Part shown: positions 45,102 to 54,376 of the stretch, piece after piece | Layout of the letters: the number at the start of each line of letters is the position of its first letter | Numbering within the stretch: position 1 is the stretch's first letter | Position numbers and translations under genes: made by a program | Assembly (NCBI GenBank): GCA_963734965.1 | Contig: CAVTJK010000003.1 | Location: 1,364,001-1,428,000, forward strand | Reading direction: 5' to 3' | Source: UBA4742 sp963734965 | GTDB taxonomy: Bacteria > Actinomycetota > Acidimicrobiia > Acidimicrobiales > Acidimicrobilacustridaceae | DNA: 64,000 nt | The notes under the pieces: generated by a model | The model's database searches: none | Told to the model about the DNA's origin: nothing | Seen by the model: only the letters and a program-made list of their open reading frames with translations

Positions 45102-46333
45102 CGGGCCGGCGCCGGCGCTGGTGGTGACGGAGCCGTCCTGGCGGCGGTGGGGCCGTGGTCCTGGCTGAGGTTGCGGCCCGTGGCCGGATCGAAGACGTGG
45201 GCGGCGCGGGTGTCGACCCACAGGTGGGCCTTCTCGCCCTTGCGGACGCGACTAGCCGGATCGAGCCGGGCCACGACCTGGTCAGCGGCGGCGCCGATGT
45301 CGGCCCGGCCCGAGTCCTGGGCCAGCTCCTCGAGCTCGGCGCTCGACGCCGTCTCGCCTTCGAGCGTGAAGTAGGCGAACACGTCGGAGCCCATCGACTC
45401 GACCACGTCGATCGGCGCGTCGAACGTGATGCCGTGCTGGCGATCGTCGCCGGGGACGATCGCCGCGTCCTCGAAGTTCTCAGGGCGCAGGCCGAGGATG
45501 ACGTCGCGACCAGTGCTCTGATCCTCGAGGGCGCGGCGGATCTCGTCGTTGAGAGGCATGTCGCCCAGTTGGCTGCGCAGCTGCCCCTCCTCGAGGGTGG
45601 CGGGCATGAAGTTCATGGCCGGTGAGCCGATGAAGCCGGCCACGAACAGGTTCACGGGGTGGTGGTAGAGCTCATCGGGCGTGTCGACCTGCTGGATGAG
45701 CCCGCTGCGCATCACGGCGACCCGATCACCGAGCGTCATGGCCTCGGTCTGGTCGTGGGTGACGTAGACGGTGGTCGTGCCCAGCCGCTGTTGCAGGCGG
45801 GACAACTCGGTCCGGGTCTGCACTCGCAACTTGGCGTCGAGGTTGGAGAGCGGCTCGTCCATCAGGAAGGCCGCGGGGTCGCGGACGATGGCGCGGCCCA
45901 TCGCCACCCGTTGACGTTGGCCGCCCGACAGGTTGGCCGGCTTGCGGTCGAGGTGTTCGGTGAGGTCCAGGATCCGCGCCGCTTCGTTGACCTTCTGATC
46001 GATGGTCGCCTGCGGGGTCTTGGCCAGCTTGAGCGCGAACGCCATGTTCTGGCGCACGGTCATGTGCGGGTACAGCGCATAGCTCTGGAACACCATGGCG
46101 ATGTCACGGTCCTTGGGCGCCTTGTTGTTCACGACCTGGCCCCCGATGCGCAGCTCCCCCTCGCTGATGTCCTCGAGCCCGGCGATCATGTTCAGGGTCG
46201 TCGACTTCCCACACCCGGACGGACCCACGAGGATCACGAACTCGCCATCGGCGATGTCGAGGTCGATGTGGTCGACGGCGAGGGCCCCGTCCGGGTACCG
46301 CTTGGTGACGTTGTCGAGCACGATGTCGGCCAT
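45098..46333 (-). CDS. Sugar ABC transporter ATP-binding protein (UgpC/SugC type)
   Basis: A 411-residue ATPase. Walker A is GPSGCGKST (37-45), the signature LSGGQRQRVAMGRAIVRDP at about 134 and Walker B FLMDEPLSNLD. The C-terminal regulatory domain (about 230-411) is of the MalK/UgpC type, with a TOBE-like segment (VILGLRPENFEDA). It powers the importer encoded by the three genes upstream. It is the last gene of the operon, 9 bases after the second permease. Confidence 0.92.
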   Translation of the reverse strand: MADIVLDNVTKRYPDGALAVDHIDLDIADGEFVILVGPSGCGKSTTLNMIAGLEDISEGELRIGGQVVNNKAPKDRDIAMVFQSYALYPHMTVRQNMAFALKLAKTPQATIDQKVNEAARILDLTEHLDRKPANLSGGQRQRVAMGRAIVRDPAAFLMDEPLSNLDAKLRVQTRTELSRLQQRLGTTTVYVTHDQTEAMTLGDRVAVMRSGLIQQVDTPDELYHHPVNLFVAGFIGSPAMNFMPATLEEGQLRSQLGDMPLNDEIRRALEDQSTGRDVILGLRPENFEDAAIVPGDDRQHGITFDAPIDVVESMGSDVFAYFTLEGETASSAELEELAQDSGRADIGAAADQVVARLDPASRVRKGEKAHLWVDTRAAHVFDPATGRNLSQDHGPTAARTAPSPPAPAPAR

Positions 46334-46342
46334 GGTGAGCTC

Positions 46343-47173
46343 CTAGCCCTTGACCGCGCCGGACGTGAGCCCGGCGACGATGCGTCGTTGGAACAGCAGG
46401 ACGAAGATGATGATCGGGATGGTGATGATCACGGCGGCGGCCGCGATCGATCCGGTGGGTGCCGTGAACTGCGAACTGCCGCTGAAGAAGCCGATGGCGG
46501 CGGGCACGGTGCGGGCCCGGGTCGTCGACGTCAGTGAGATGGCGAACAGGAAGTCGTTCCAGCAGAGGATGAACACGAGGATGGCGGTCGTGAACATCCC
46601 TGGCGCGGCCAACGGCGCGATCACCTTGGTGAAGGCCTGGAACGGCGTAGCGCCGTCCATCTTGGCGGCCTTCTCGAGCTCCCACGGGATCTCTCGGAAG
46701 AAGGCGGACAACGTGTAGATGGCGAGGGGCAAGCCGAAGGTGACGTAGGGGATGATGAGTCCGGGCCAGGTGTCGAACAGCCCGAGGGACAGCTCGATCT
46801 TGAAGAGCGGGGTGACCAGCGAGATGGCCGGGAACATGGCGATGAGCAGCGACATGCCGATCAGCAGGTTCTTGCCGGGGAAGCGCAGTCGGGCCACCGC
46901 GTAGGCGGCCATCGACGCGAAGACCACGGCGATGAAGGTCGCGATGAGGGCGATGCCGATCGAGTTGACCAGAGCCCGCGTGAACTCGGACGTCTGGAAG
47001 ATGCCCTTGTAGTTCTCGAGCGTCCACTTCGTCGGCCAGAACGTCTGGTCGGTGACGCTGGCCGGATCCTTGAACGACAGCGACACGATCCACAGCACCG
47101 GTATGGCCACGACGACCACGATGATGATGTTGGCCGCACCCCAGCCGACCTTCTGCTTCGTGGTGGCGGCCAT
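46343..47173 (-). CDS. Sugar ABC transporter permease 2 (MalG/SugB type)
   Basis: A 276-residue inner-membrane permease with six hydrophobic helices. The EAA loop is ELEKAAKMDGATPFQAFTKV, which contacts the ATPase. ARTVPAAIGFFSG and the final TSGAVKG are typical of the MalG/ThuG branch. It starts at 47173 with a TGATG overlap with the first permease. It forms the transmembrane pair with the first permease. Confidence 0.92.
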   Translation of the reverse strand: MAATTKQKVGWGAANIIIVVVVAIPVLWIVSLSFKDPASVTDQTFWPTKWTLENYKGIFQTSEFTRALVNSIGIALIATFIAVVFASMAAYAVARLRFPGKNLLIGMSLLIAMFPAISLVTPLFKIELSLGLFDTWPGLIIPYVTFGLPLAIYTLSAFFREIPWELEKAAKMDGATPFQAFTKVIAPLAAPGMFTTAILVFILCWNDFLFAISLTSTTRARTVPAAIGFFSGSSQFTAPTGSIAAAAVIITIPIIIFVLLFQRRIVAGLTSGAVKG

Positions 47174-48129
47174 CAGTTCTTCATCTCCGAGCCGGGCGCG
47201 GCGGCCCCGAAGCCCTTGATGAACAAGAACCCGATGACCGCGACGCAGATGAAGATGAGGACCGAGATGGCCGATCCGATGCCTAAGTTGAGCGACTCGA
47301 ACAGGTTGTCGTAGCCGAGGATCGACACCGATCCGGTGTTGTGACCGCCACTGGTCAAGATGAAGATGTTGTCGAAGATGCGGAAGGCGTCGAGGGTCCG
47401 GAACAGCAGCGCCACCAGGATCGCCGGCTTCATGAGCGGCAGGGTGACCCTGGTGAAGCGTTGCCACGACGTGGCCCCGTCGACCTTGGCCGCGTTCTGC
47501 AGGTCCTCGGGGACGAGGGCCAGCCCGGCCATGAGCAGCAGGGCCATGAACGGTGTCGTCTTCCAGACCTCGGCGAGGATGATCACGGCCAGGGCTTGGG
47601 TATGGTCGGTGAGCGGAGCGCTGTTGTTGAACAGGGCGGACAGGTAGCCCGTGCTCGGCGTCCAGGCGTACTGCCAGCTGAAGGCGGCGACGACCGTGAC
47701 GATCCCGTACGGGATGAGGATCGACGTGCGGACAGCGCCGCGGGTGAAGATCGTCCGGTGCATGACGACGGCCAGGCCCATCCCGAGGGCGAACTCGATG
47801 GCGACCGAGAGGATCGTGATGATCAGGGTCACCCACAAGGCGCTCCACCAGTAGGGCGACGACAGGACGGCTTGGTAGTTGGAGAGCCCGATGAAGTGAG
47901 CCTGGTCCGGGAACCGCAGGTCGTACCGCTGCAACGACAGGTAGATGGAGTACACGATCGGGTAGGCCGCGACCGCGACCATGATGATGACCGCCGGCGC
48001 GCACAGCATGAACCCGAGCCTTCGCTCGGCCTTGGCTCCTTCTGACAACGGCGGTCGCTTCGAGCGGCCTGGTGGTTCCGAGGTTGGTGGCGCGTCGACC
48101 GCGACCGGAGGGGTGGTGGTGGCGCTCAT
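47173..48129 (-). CDS. Sugar ABC transporter permease 1 (MalF/SugA type)
   Basis: A 318-residue permease with a Pro/Ser-rich N-terminal tail and about six helices: LGFMLCAPAVIIMVAVAAYP begins the first. The EAA loop is DLQNAAKVDGATSWQRFTRV. It lacks the large MalF insertion, like the SugA/UgpA branch. It overlaps the binding protein gene by four bases (ATGA) and the second permease by TGATG, so the operon is tightly coupled. Confidence 0.9.
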   Translation of the reverse strand: MSATTTPPVAVDAPPTSEPPGRSKRPPLSEGAKAERRLGFMLCAPAVIIMVAVAAYPIVYSIYLSLQRYDLRFPDQAHFIGLSNYQAVLSSPYWWSALWVTLIITILSVAIEFALGMGLAVVMHRTIFTRGAVRTSILIPYGIVTVVAAFSWQYAWTPSTGYLSALFNNSAPLTDHTQALAVIILAEVWKTTPFMALLLMAGLALVPEDLQNAAKVDGATSWQRFTRVTLPLMKPAILVALLFRTLDAFRIFDNIFILTSGGHNTGSVSILGYDNLFESLNLGIGSAISVLIFICVAVIGFLFIKGFGAAAPGSEMKN

Positions 48130-49421
48130 GGGATGAGTCCCTTCGAGGCGAGGGCGTCCGTGAGTTGGTTCTTCATCTTCCGCTCGGTCTTGGTCGGGTC
48201 GATGTTGGCCGGGGGCGACACGGCGTGGGAGATGACGATCGAGATGTTCTGGTAGGCGGGCGTCAGCGGACGCACGGCAGCGGATGCCAGCGACGCCTGG
48301 ATGTCACTGGCGAACGGGTAGGGGCCCAGCAGCGACTTGTCCTGGTAGAGGTCCGAGATCGACGGAGGGACGCCACCCTTGACGGCTCCGATCTTCTGGT
48401 TCTCGCGGTCGCGCAGGCACAGCGCGGCGGCGAAGGCGGCGGCCGGATGGCTCGAGTACGAGCTCACGGCCAGGTTGATCCCGCCGATCGTCACGTGCGC
48501 CGGCTTGTTCGCGTCGACCGCCGGATATGGCGCCCACTTGAACACCTTGAAGAGGTCCGGCTTGTCGGACTTCATCGACGGATACACGAACGGGTAGTTC
48601 AGCTGGAAGGCGGCCGTACCCGACTCCATGGCGAGTCGGTTGTCGTTCTCCATCTGCACCGAGAGCGAAGGATCGGCGGCGGGGGAGGTGGCCAGGCGCT
48701 TCATGATCTTCAGCGCTTCGACGGCCGGCTGACCCAGTGACGGGGCCTTGCCGTTCGCGGTCAGGACGCTGCCACCGGCGCTGGCCAACAGCGTGTTGAA
48801 CCAGACCGTGATGCCCTCGTACTGGTTGCCCTGGATCTCGATGTAGTGCGGCTTGCCCTGCTTGGCCAGCGCCTCGGCCATGTCGATCATCTGGTCCCAC
48901 GTCTTGGGCGGGTTCGGAACGAGGTCGGACCGATACCAGAGCAGCTGGGTGTTGCTGTTGAACGGCGCGGCATAGAGCTTGCCCTGATAGCTCGCCGTCT
49001 CGAGCGGGCCCTTCAGCGTGCCCTGCTCGACCTGGGTCTTGTTCGAGCCCGTCCACTCGCGGATCCAGCCGGCGCCGGCGAACTCGGCGGCCCACGTCAC
49101 GTCGAGGCCGAGGATGTCCATGCCGCTGTCGTGCGCCGCGAGCCTCCGCACCATCTGCTCACGCTGGCCGTCGGCTCCGTTGGGCAGCTTCTGATAGCTG
49201 ATCTCGTACTTGCCACCGCTGCTCGCGTTGCAGTTGTCAACGGCTTGTTGGACCGCGCCCGAGTTGTCGGGATAGATGTAGAAGTTGATCGTCGGCTTGC
49301 CGCCGGAGTCGCTCCCGCAGGCCACGAGGACCTGGCCGAACACGACCAGGGCAATGAGCAGCGCCATACCGCGAAGTCGCGACGCGCTCCTCGCGACTTG
49401 GCGCTTCGGAGTGGTAGGCAC
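48126..49421 (-). CDS. Sugar-binding lipoprotein of ABC importer (LpqY type)
   Basis: A 431-residue extracellular binding protein anchored as a lipoprotein: a basic N-terminus, helix LLIALVVFGQVLVAC and lipobox Cys35. The mature part has family-1 solute-binding features: PTINFYIYPDNSG, DILGLDVTWAAEFAGAG and GKLYAAPFNSNTQLLWYR. It resembles the trehalose-binding LpqY/ThuE group, and the GH15 gene elsewhere in the window would fit with trehalose use, but the sugar is not proven. It heads the four-gene importer operon and is divergent from the DUF2237 gene. Confidence 0.88.
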   Translation of the reverse strand: MPTTPKRQVARSASRLRGMALLIALVVFGQVLVACGSDSGGKPTINFYIYPDNSGAVQQAVDNCNASSGGKYEISYQKLPNGADGQREQMVRRLAAHDSGMDILGLDVTWAAEFAGAGWIREWTGSNKTQVEQGTLKGPLETASYQGKLYAAPFNSNTQLLWYRSDLVPNPPKTWDQMIDMAEALAKQGKPHYIEIQGNQYEGITVWFNTLLASAGGSVLTANGKAPSLGQPAVEALKIMKRLATSPAADPSLSVQMENDNRLAMESGTAAFQLNYPFVYPSMKSDKPDLFKVFKWAPYPAVDANKPAHVTIGGINLAVSSYSSHPAAAFAAALCLRDRENQKIGAVKGGVPPSISDLYQDKSLLGPYPFASDIQASLASAAVRPLTPAYQNISIVISHAVSPPANIDPTKTERKMKNQLTDALASKGLIP

Positions 49422-49538
49422 GACCGTCCCCCTGTCTCCTGCCGCCGCACAACAGCCCCCGTGCAGCTCAGGCGCCCGCTACCTATCCACCCGGCCGGGC
49501 GCAAAGAACCTCTGGTCCTTCTGTGATGACATTGGGGC

Positions 49539-49901
49539 ATGGCCAAGAACGTGTTGGGGGGCGAGCTGATCGAGTGCAGCGCGTCCCCGCTCACCGGTTT
49601 CTATCGGGATGGATGCTGCAACACGGGCGCCGACGACCTCGGCGCCCACGTGGTCTGCGTCCGGGTGACCGAGGAGTTCCTCGACTTCTCGCTGTCTCAG
49701 GGCAACGACCTGTTGACGCCCATGCCGCAGTACGGCTTCGCCGGTTTGAAGCCCGGCGATCAATGGTGTCTGTGCGCGTCGCGTTGGGCCGAGGCGCTCG
49801 ACGCTCGCGCCGCGCCCGGTGTGGTGTTGGCGGCGACCCACGAGCGCGCCCTCGAGGTCGTCACCCTCGAACAGCTGAGCGGCTACGCCATCGACACTTG
49901 A
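49539..49901 (+). CDS. DUF2237 family protein
   Basis: A 120-residue conserved protein: NVLGGELIECSASPLTGFYR then DGCCNTGADDLGAHVVCV, and YGFAGLKPGDQWCLCASRW. These motifs with conserved Cys residues are the hallmark of DUF2237. The role is unknown. The start at 49539 is inferred from the family N-terminus; a ribosome site is not clear. It lies between the importer operon and the next gene. Confidence 0.85.
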   Translation: MAKNVLGGELIECSASPLTGFYRDGCCNTGADDLGAHVVCVRVTEEFLDFSLSQGNDLLTPMPQYGFAGLKPGDQWCLCASRWAEALDARAAPGVVLAATHERALEVVTLEQLSGYAIDT

Positions 49902-49999
49902 CCCGCGTCGCTCGCTGTTGTGTCAGGCTGATCGTGGGTGGGACCCGTGGCTGGTGTTTCGCTCGAAGACCAGAACCGGACAAGGCGAGGAACCTCACA

Positions 50000-50707
50000 A
50001 TGCTCATCGCGATCCTGAACCAGTCGACGCTGGTGACCGACGCCCAGGCGGCCACCATGACCCAAGCCATCGCCTCCCAGGTGAAGCTCGACGCCGCGCC
50101 CCTGTGGGACCGTTCCCCGGCCGCGGTGATCTTCTACGAGGACCCGAAGTCGGTGCCCGCCACCGCCCATGGCATCGCCATCGTCGACACGATCAAGGAT
50201 CAGCCCGAGGGTGTCCTCGGCTTCCACACCGAGGACCAGGGCGGCAAGCTCTGGGGCGTCGTCGCCGCCAAGCCGTCGTTGGATGCGGGGGCCAAGGTGC
50301 TCACGGGGGACTGGGCCGTGTCGAGCGTGCTGTCGCACGAGGTGCTCGAGATGTTCGTCGATCCGAACTGCAACCTCTGGGCCAACAACGACAAGGGCAA
50401 GGCCTACAGCTTCGAGGTGTGCGATCCGGTCGAGTCCCCGACCTATGTCGTGAAGAAGGTGTCGGTGTCGAACTTCGTCACGCCGGCCTGGTTCGACCCG
50501 CTGGCGGCCAAGTCCGCGACCTTCGACAAGCTCGGTCTGCTCAAGGCGCCCTTCACCCTCTTGAAGGGTGGCTATCTGGTCTTCGCTTCAGCCGGCAAGG
50601 AGCACCAGACCTACGGCGCCGCCTTCCCGAAGTGGCGGCGAGCGGTCAAGCGCGGACCCCTGTCTCGCACCAGCCGGCGGGTGGCTCAGGGTCGAGCCGT
50701 CATCTGA
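50000..50707 (+). CDS. Hypothetical protein with HEVLE metal-binding-like motif
   Basis: A 235-residue protein from the ATG at 50000 with GAGGAA 8 bases upstream: MLIAILNQSTLVTDAQAATM, then LWGVVAAKPSLDAG and SSVLSHEVLEMFVDPNCNLW. The HEVLEM...D segment looks like a zinc- or metal-binding site similar to HExxE...D, but no HExxH is present. The rest has short beta segments (VTPAWFDPLAAK) and a basic tail. I do not recognise a family with confidence. Confidence 0.65.
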   Translation: MLIAILNQSTLVTDAQAATMTQAIASQVKLDAAPLWDRSPAAVIFYEDPKSVPATAHGIAIVDTIKDQPEGVLGFHTEDQGGKLWGVVAAKPSLDAGAKVLTGDWAVSSVLSHEVLEMFVDPNCNLWANNDKGKAYSFEVCDPVESPTYVVKKVSVSNFVTPAWFDPLAAKSATFDKLGLLKAPFTLLKGGYLVFASAGKEHQTYGAAFPKWRRAVKRGPLSRTSRRVAQGRAVI

Positions 50708-50759
50708 GGCTGACACCGCATCCCTCACCTTCAGAGCCCGATCGGCCGATCAGGTCACG

Positions 50760-51605
50760 GTGACGATCGATCCGCTGCCCCTGCGCCGTGTGCGCTTCCG
50801 CTATCCCGAAGACATGGATCCGGCGTGGATCGCCGACAAGCCCGAGTTCGCGCACATGGCCAACGGGCTGTCCCTGCTGATGCCCTATGCCGAGCCGCTG
50901 TTCATCAAGGCGGTCCGCGCCGGCCTGCCCGACGTGGCCGATCCTGACCTCCGCGCCCGCACCGAGGAGTACATCAAGCAGGAGGTCGGGCACTACACCG
51001 AGCACAAGCGCTTCAACGCCATCATCCGTGGGCGCCACCCTCGAGTCGCTCGGATCGAGGGCTGGATGAAGCGCTGCGCCGACTGGGTCGTCAACACTCG
51101 CAGCCGCAGCTTCAACATGGCCTTTGCCGCCGGCGGCGAGATCATGTCGTTCCTGTTGGCCCGCTGGGTCGATCGCCGCGCCGGTGATCTGTTCGCCGAC
51201 GCCGATCCGGTCGTCACGACGATGTTCCTCTGGCACCTGGCCGAGGAGGTCGAGCACAAGAGCATGGCCTTCGACGTGTACGACGCCGTCGACGGATCGA
51301 AGCTGCGCTACGCCTTGGCCATGGTGACGGGGACGATCTTGTTGTTCTGGTTCGTGTGGTTGGCGGCGGTGACGATGCTGCGCGACGACGGCCGCCTGTT
51401 CCGGCTCGGCACCCACTGGCGACTGTTCCGCTTCGGGGTCAGCGCCGGATTCGAGATGCTGCCGGCCATGTTGGTGTCGGCCCTGCCCGGGCACCACCCG
51501 TCGGACTTCACCGATCCGATCTACCTCACCACCTTGCTGCGCCAGTACGACCCGGTCACCGAGACCATGCCGTTGTGGCAGTCCGAGGGCCGCACCGCGG
51601 CCTGA
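50760..51605 (+). CDS. Predicted metal-dependent hydrolase (PF10118 type)
   Basis: A 281-residue protein from the GTG at 50760. Conserved acidic/His pairs are QEVGHYTEHKRFN and HLAEEVEHKSMAFDVYD, which resemble a di-metal site of ferritin-like or PF10118 proteins. LRYALAMVTGTILLFWFVWL is a hydrophobic stretch. I believe this matches the metal-dependent hydrolase family. It starts 52 bases after the previous gene. Substrate unknown. Confidence 0.75.
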   Translation: MTIDPLPLRRVRFRYPEDMDPAWIADKPEFAHMANGLSLLMPYAEPLFIKAVRAGLPDVADPDLRARTEEYIKQEVGHYTEHKRFNAIIRGRHPRVARIEGWMKRCADWVVNTRSRSFNMAFAAGGEIMSFLLARWVDRRAGDLFADADPVVTTMFLWHLAEEVEHKSMAFDVYDAVDGSKLRYALAMVTGTILLFWFVWLAAVTMLRDDGRLFRLGTHWRLFRFGVSAGFEMLPAMLVSALPGHHPSDFTDPIYLTTLLRQYDPVTETMPLWQSEGRTAA

Positions 51606-51623
51606 GGGGTAGGCGCACCGAGC

Positions 51624-52374
51624 TCAGCCGCGGAGGCTGAGGCCACCGTCGACGACGATGACCTGGCCGGTCAGGTAGCGGTTGGCGGCCACGTCGACGA
51701 TGGCCGCGGCGATGTCGTCGGGCTGGCCGGAGCGGCCCAGGGGAGCGCGCTCGGCCATCATGTCGTGGATCGGACCCCAGTCCGCCGTCCAGGGGGTGAG
51801 CACCAGGCCCGGAGCCACGGCGTTGATCCGCACCGCCGGGCCGGTCACGTTGGCCAGCAGGGCCGTCAGGTGGTTGAGGGCCGCCTTCGACACGGCGTAG
51901 GGCACGGAGCTGCCCGTGGGGCGAAGCCCGGCGATCGACGTCACGTTGATGACGGCACCGTCGCCCGTCGCCTCGAGGTGGCCGAGGGCCAGCTTGGTGA
52001 GCTCGAAGGTGCCGATGAGGTTCACGTCGAGGATCCGGCGGAAGACCTCCTCGGTCACGGCATCGAGATCGGCGTGGGCGATCACCTTCGTCACGCCCGC
52101 GTTGTTGACGAGCACGTCGAGGTGGCCGTGCTCGGCGATGGTGGTCTCGATGAGGTGGCGACGTTGGTCGGCGTCGGACACGTCGCATTGCACGTAGGTC
52201 GCCGTGGTGCCGTCGGGTGATCAGATCGTCGGCCACCGCCTGGCCGGCGTCGACCGATGTCGCCGAGTTGACGACCACTGAGGCCCCCTCGGCCGCGAAC
52301 CGGCGGGCCGCGGCCTCGCCGATGCCGCTCGACGAACCGGTGACCAGAACGACCTTGCCTTCGAATCGCGTCAT
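51624..52374 (-). CDS. SDR family oxidoreductase (one frame change)
   Basis: About 249 residues. KVVLVTGSSSGIGEAAARRF binds the cofactor; NNAGVTKV, NVTSIAGLRP (Ser) and YAVSKAALNHLT (Tyr, Lys) complete the classical SDR set. GQVIVVDGGLSLRG is the usual C-terminus. One extra base near 52215 breaks the frame before DGTTATYVQCDVSD. It is convergent with the PF10118 gene. Confidence 0.88.
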
Positions 52375-52491
52375 GGCCCCACTCTGACACCTTCACCGCG
52401 TCCTCGGCCGGGTCATGGATCATCCGCGATGGTCGCTCGCTCCGAACAGGTCACGTTGTCCCCCCGCACCAGACCTTGATTGGAGTCAGGC

Positions 52492-53338
52492 ATGGCCTTC
52501 GACGAGCGAGAGCTCGACGTGCTCATCGAGCAGTCCCAGGACCTTCATTCCGACGCGATGAAGGCCACCGAGGGTCCGCTCGACGAGCTGGTCGAGATGG
52601 GTCACGAACAGCGCCGCGACGGGATCGACCCCGACGAGGTCCGTGACCACACCAACCATCGCCGTCGGCTCATGCGCGGGGGCCTGGCCGGCACCGCGGC
52701 GTTGGCCACGGGTGCGTTCGGAGCGGCGGTGCTCGCCCTCATGGAGTCACCCGCCTACGCGGCCGCGCCGGCCGACGTGCAGATGCTGCAGACCTCGGCG
52801 GCCATCGAGAACCTGGCCGTCGCCGTCTACACCAAGGCCCTCACCCTCGACTTCATCGGCGGGGCCTCAGCCATACCGACGGTCAAGGCCTTCGCCACCA
52901 AGACCATGGGCCAGCACAAGGAGCACGCCGATGCCTTCAACGGCGCGGTGAAGGCCCTCGGCGGCCAAGCCCAGACCGCGGCCGACCCGGCGCTCATGAG
53001 CGTGGTCACCTCCGCCGACCTCACCACCCCCGGCGGGCGTGGTCACGCTGGCCATCGAGCTCGAGAACACGGCGGCGCAGACCTACGTCGCCAACACCGC
53101 GGCGTTGAAGGACGCGGCCGCCAAGAACGTCACCGCCAGCATCATGGGCGTCGAGGCCCAACACGCCTCGGTGCTCTACGCGGTGCAGGCGCTGCTCGGC
53201 GCCAACATGGCCAACCAGATCGCCCTGCCGCCCGCGGACCTGGCCACCTTGCCGGCCGCAGCCGGCAGCGTCGGCTTCCCCGACGCCTTCTTCAAGACCG
53301 ACAAGGCGCGGCCCGCCGCAGAAGGGGCAGTCCAGTGA
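52492..53338 (+). CDS. Tat-exported ferritin-like domain protein 1 (one frame change)
   Basis: About 281 residues. A charged N-terminal extension (MAFDERELDVLIEQSQDLHS) of the type also seen in the next gene is followed by a Tat-like signal HRRRLMRGGLAGTAALATGA, then a helical ferritin-like domain with QTSAAIENLAVAVYTKAL and QHKEHADAFNGAVKALGG and later IELENTAAQTYVANT. One extra G near 53038 breaks the frame before VVTLAIELEN. Start at 52492 after GGAG. PF13668-type proteins are of unknown role. It overlaps the next gene by four bases. Confidence 0.8.
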
Positions 53339-54138
53339 GCAACGATCCGATCCAGATCAGCGAGGCCGAGCTCGTGGCCATGACGGCCGACCTCGACGAG
53401 ATGCACAACCAGAGCCTTCCCGACCTGGCCGATGCCGTCGAAGCCGTCAAGCAGGACCACCGGGACCGCGGCATCACGGCGCGGCGTGGGGTCATGACGA
53501 GCCGTCGCGGCTTCCTGGGCGGCTCGGCCCTGGTCGCCGGCGGATTGGTCCTGGCCGCCTGCAGCAGCGACTCGAAGTCCCAGACCAGCACGGGTGGCAC
53601 CACCGCCGGCACGTCTGCCGCCGCCGGCGGCGCGGCGACCGACCTGGCCGTGGCCGAGCTGGCGACCGGCCTCGAGAACCTGGCCGTGGCCGTCTACCAA
53701 GCCGGCATCGACGCCGCCACCGCCGGCAAGCTCGGCGCGGTACCGCCGGCCGTCGTCACCTTCGCCACGACGGCGCAGAAGCAGCACAAGGACCACGCCG
53801 GAGCCTGGAACGCCATCCTCACGGGAGCCGGCAAGCCGGCGGTGACCGGTGTCGACCTCACCGTCAAGAACGCGGTGACCGACCCGGCCCTCAAGACCGT
53901 CACCGACGTCCCCGCCCTGGCCAAGCTGGCCCTCGAGCTCGAGAACGTGGCCGCCGCCACCTACCTCAACGCCATCAGCGTGCTGAGCTCGACCGGCGGC
54001 ATCGCGACCACGGCCTCGATCCAGCCCGTCGAGATGCAGCACGCGGCGATCCTCAACTTCGTGCTCGGGCAGTACCCGGTGCCCGACTCGTTCGCCACGA
54101 CCACCGGGGCCCGCAAGCCCGGCGACAAGGTGGGCTGA
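53335..54138 (+). CDS. Tat-exported ferritin-like lipoprotein 2
   Basis: A 267-residue paralogue of the preceding gene with a GTG start at 53335 overlapping the previous stop (GTGA). Its N-terminal extension (EAELVAMTADLDEMHNQSLP) is followed by the twin-Arg motif SRRGFLGGS (56-64) and lipobox LAAC (Cys76). The domain again has ELATGLENLAVAVYQAG and KQHKDHAGAWNAILTG and LALELENVAAATYLNA. Both proteins likely sit outside the cytoplasmic membrane. A metal or redox role is possible but unproved. Confidence 0.85.
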   Translation: MSNDPIQISEAELVAMTADLDEMHNQSLPDLADAVEAVKQDHRDRGITARRGVMTSRRGFLGGSALVAGGLVLAACSSDSKSQTSTGGTTAGTSAAAGGAATDLAVAELATGLENLAVAVYQAGIDAATAGKLGAVPPAVVTFATTAQKQHKDHAGAWNAILTGAGKPAVTGVDLTVKNAVTDPALKTVTDVPALAKLALELENVAAATYLNAISVLSSTGGIATTASIQPVEMQHAAILNFVLGQYPVPDSFATTTGARKPGDKVG

Positions 54139-54139
54139 C

Positions 54140-54352
54140 TCAGTCGATGACGACGATCACGTCGCCCTCGGCGACGTGATCGTCGGGGGCGACGCGGACC
54201 TCGGTCACCGTGCCGTCGACCGGGGACTCGACGGGGATCTCCATCTTCATGCTCTCGAGGACGGCGAGCGTGTCGCCGATGGCGACGGGTTGGCCGACCT
54301 CGGCGTTCACCTTCCAGACGTTGGCGGTGATCTCGGCACGGACCTCGGTCAT
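54140..54352 (-). CDS. Biotin/lipoyl carrier protein
   Basis: A 70-residue biotinyl domain. The motif VLESMKMEIPVESP places the biotinylated Lys at position 36. The remainder is the usual flattened beta-barrel (GTVTEVRVAPDDHVAEGDVI). Such small carriers serve acyl-CoA or pyruvate carboxylases. It lies directly downstream of the carboxyltransferase gene (24 bases), so the two likely function together. Confidence 0.9.
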   Translation of the reverse strand: MTEVRAEITANVWKVNAEVGQPVAIGDTLAVLESMKMEIPVESPVDGTVTEVRVAPDDHVAEGDVIVVID

Positions 54353-54376
54353 CGATGCTCCTCGATCGGAACGGGA

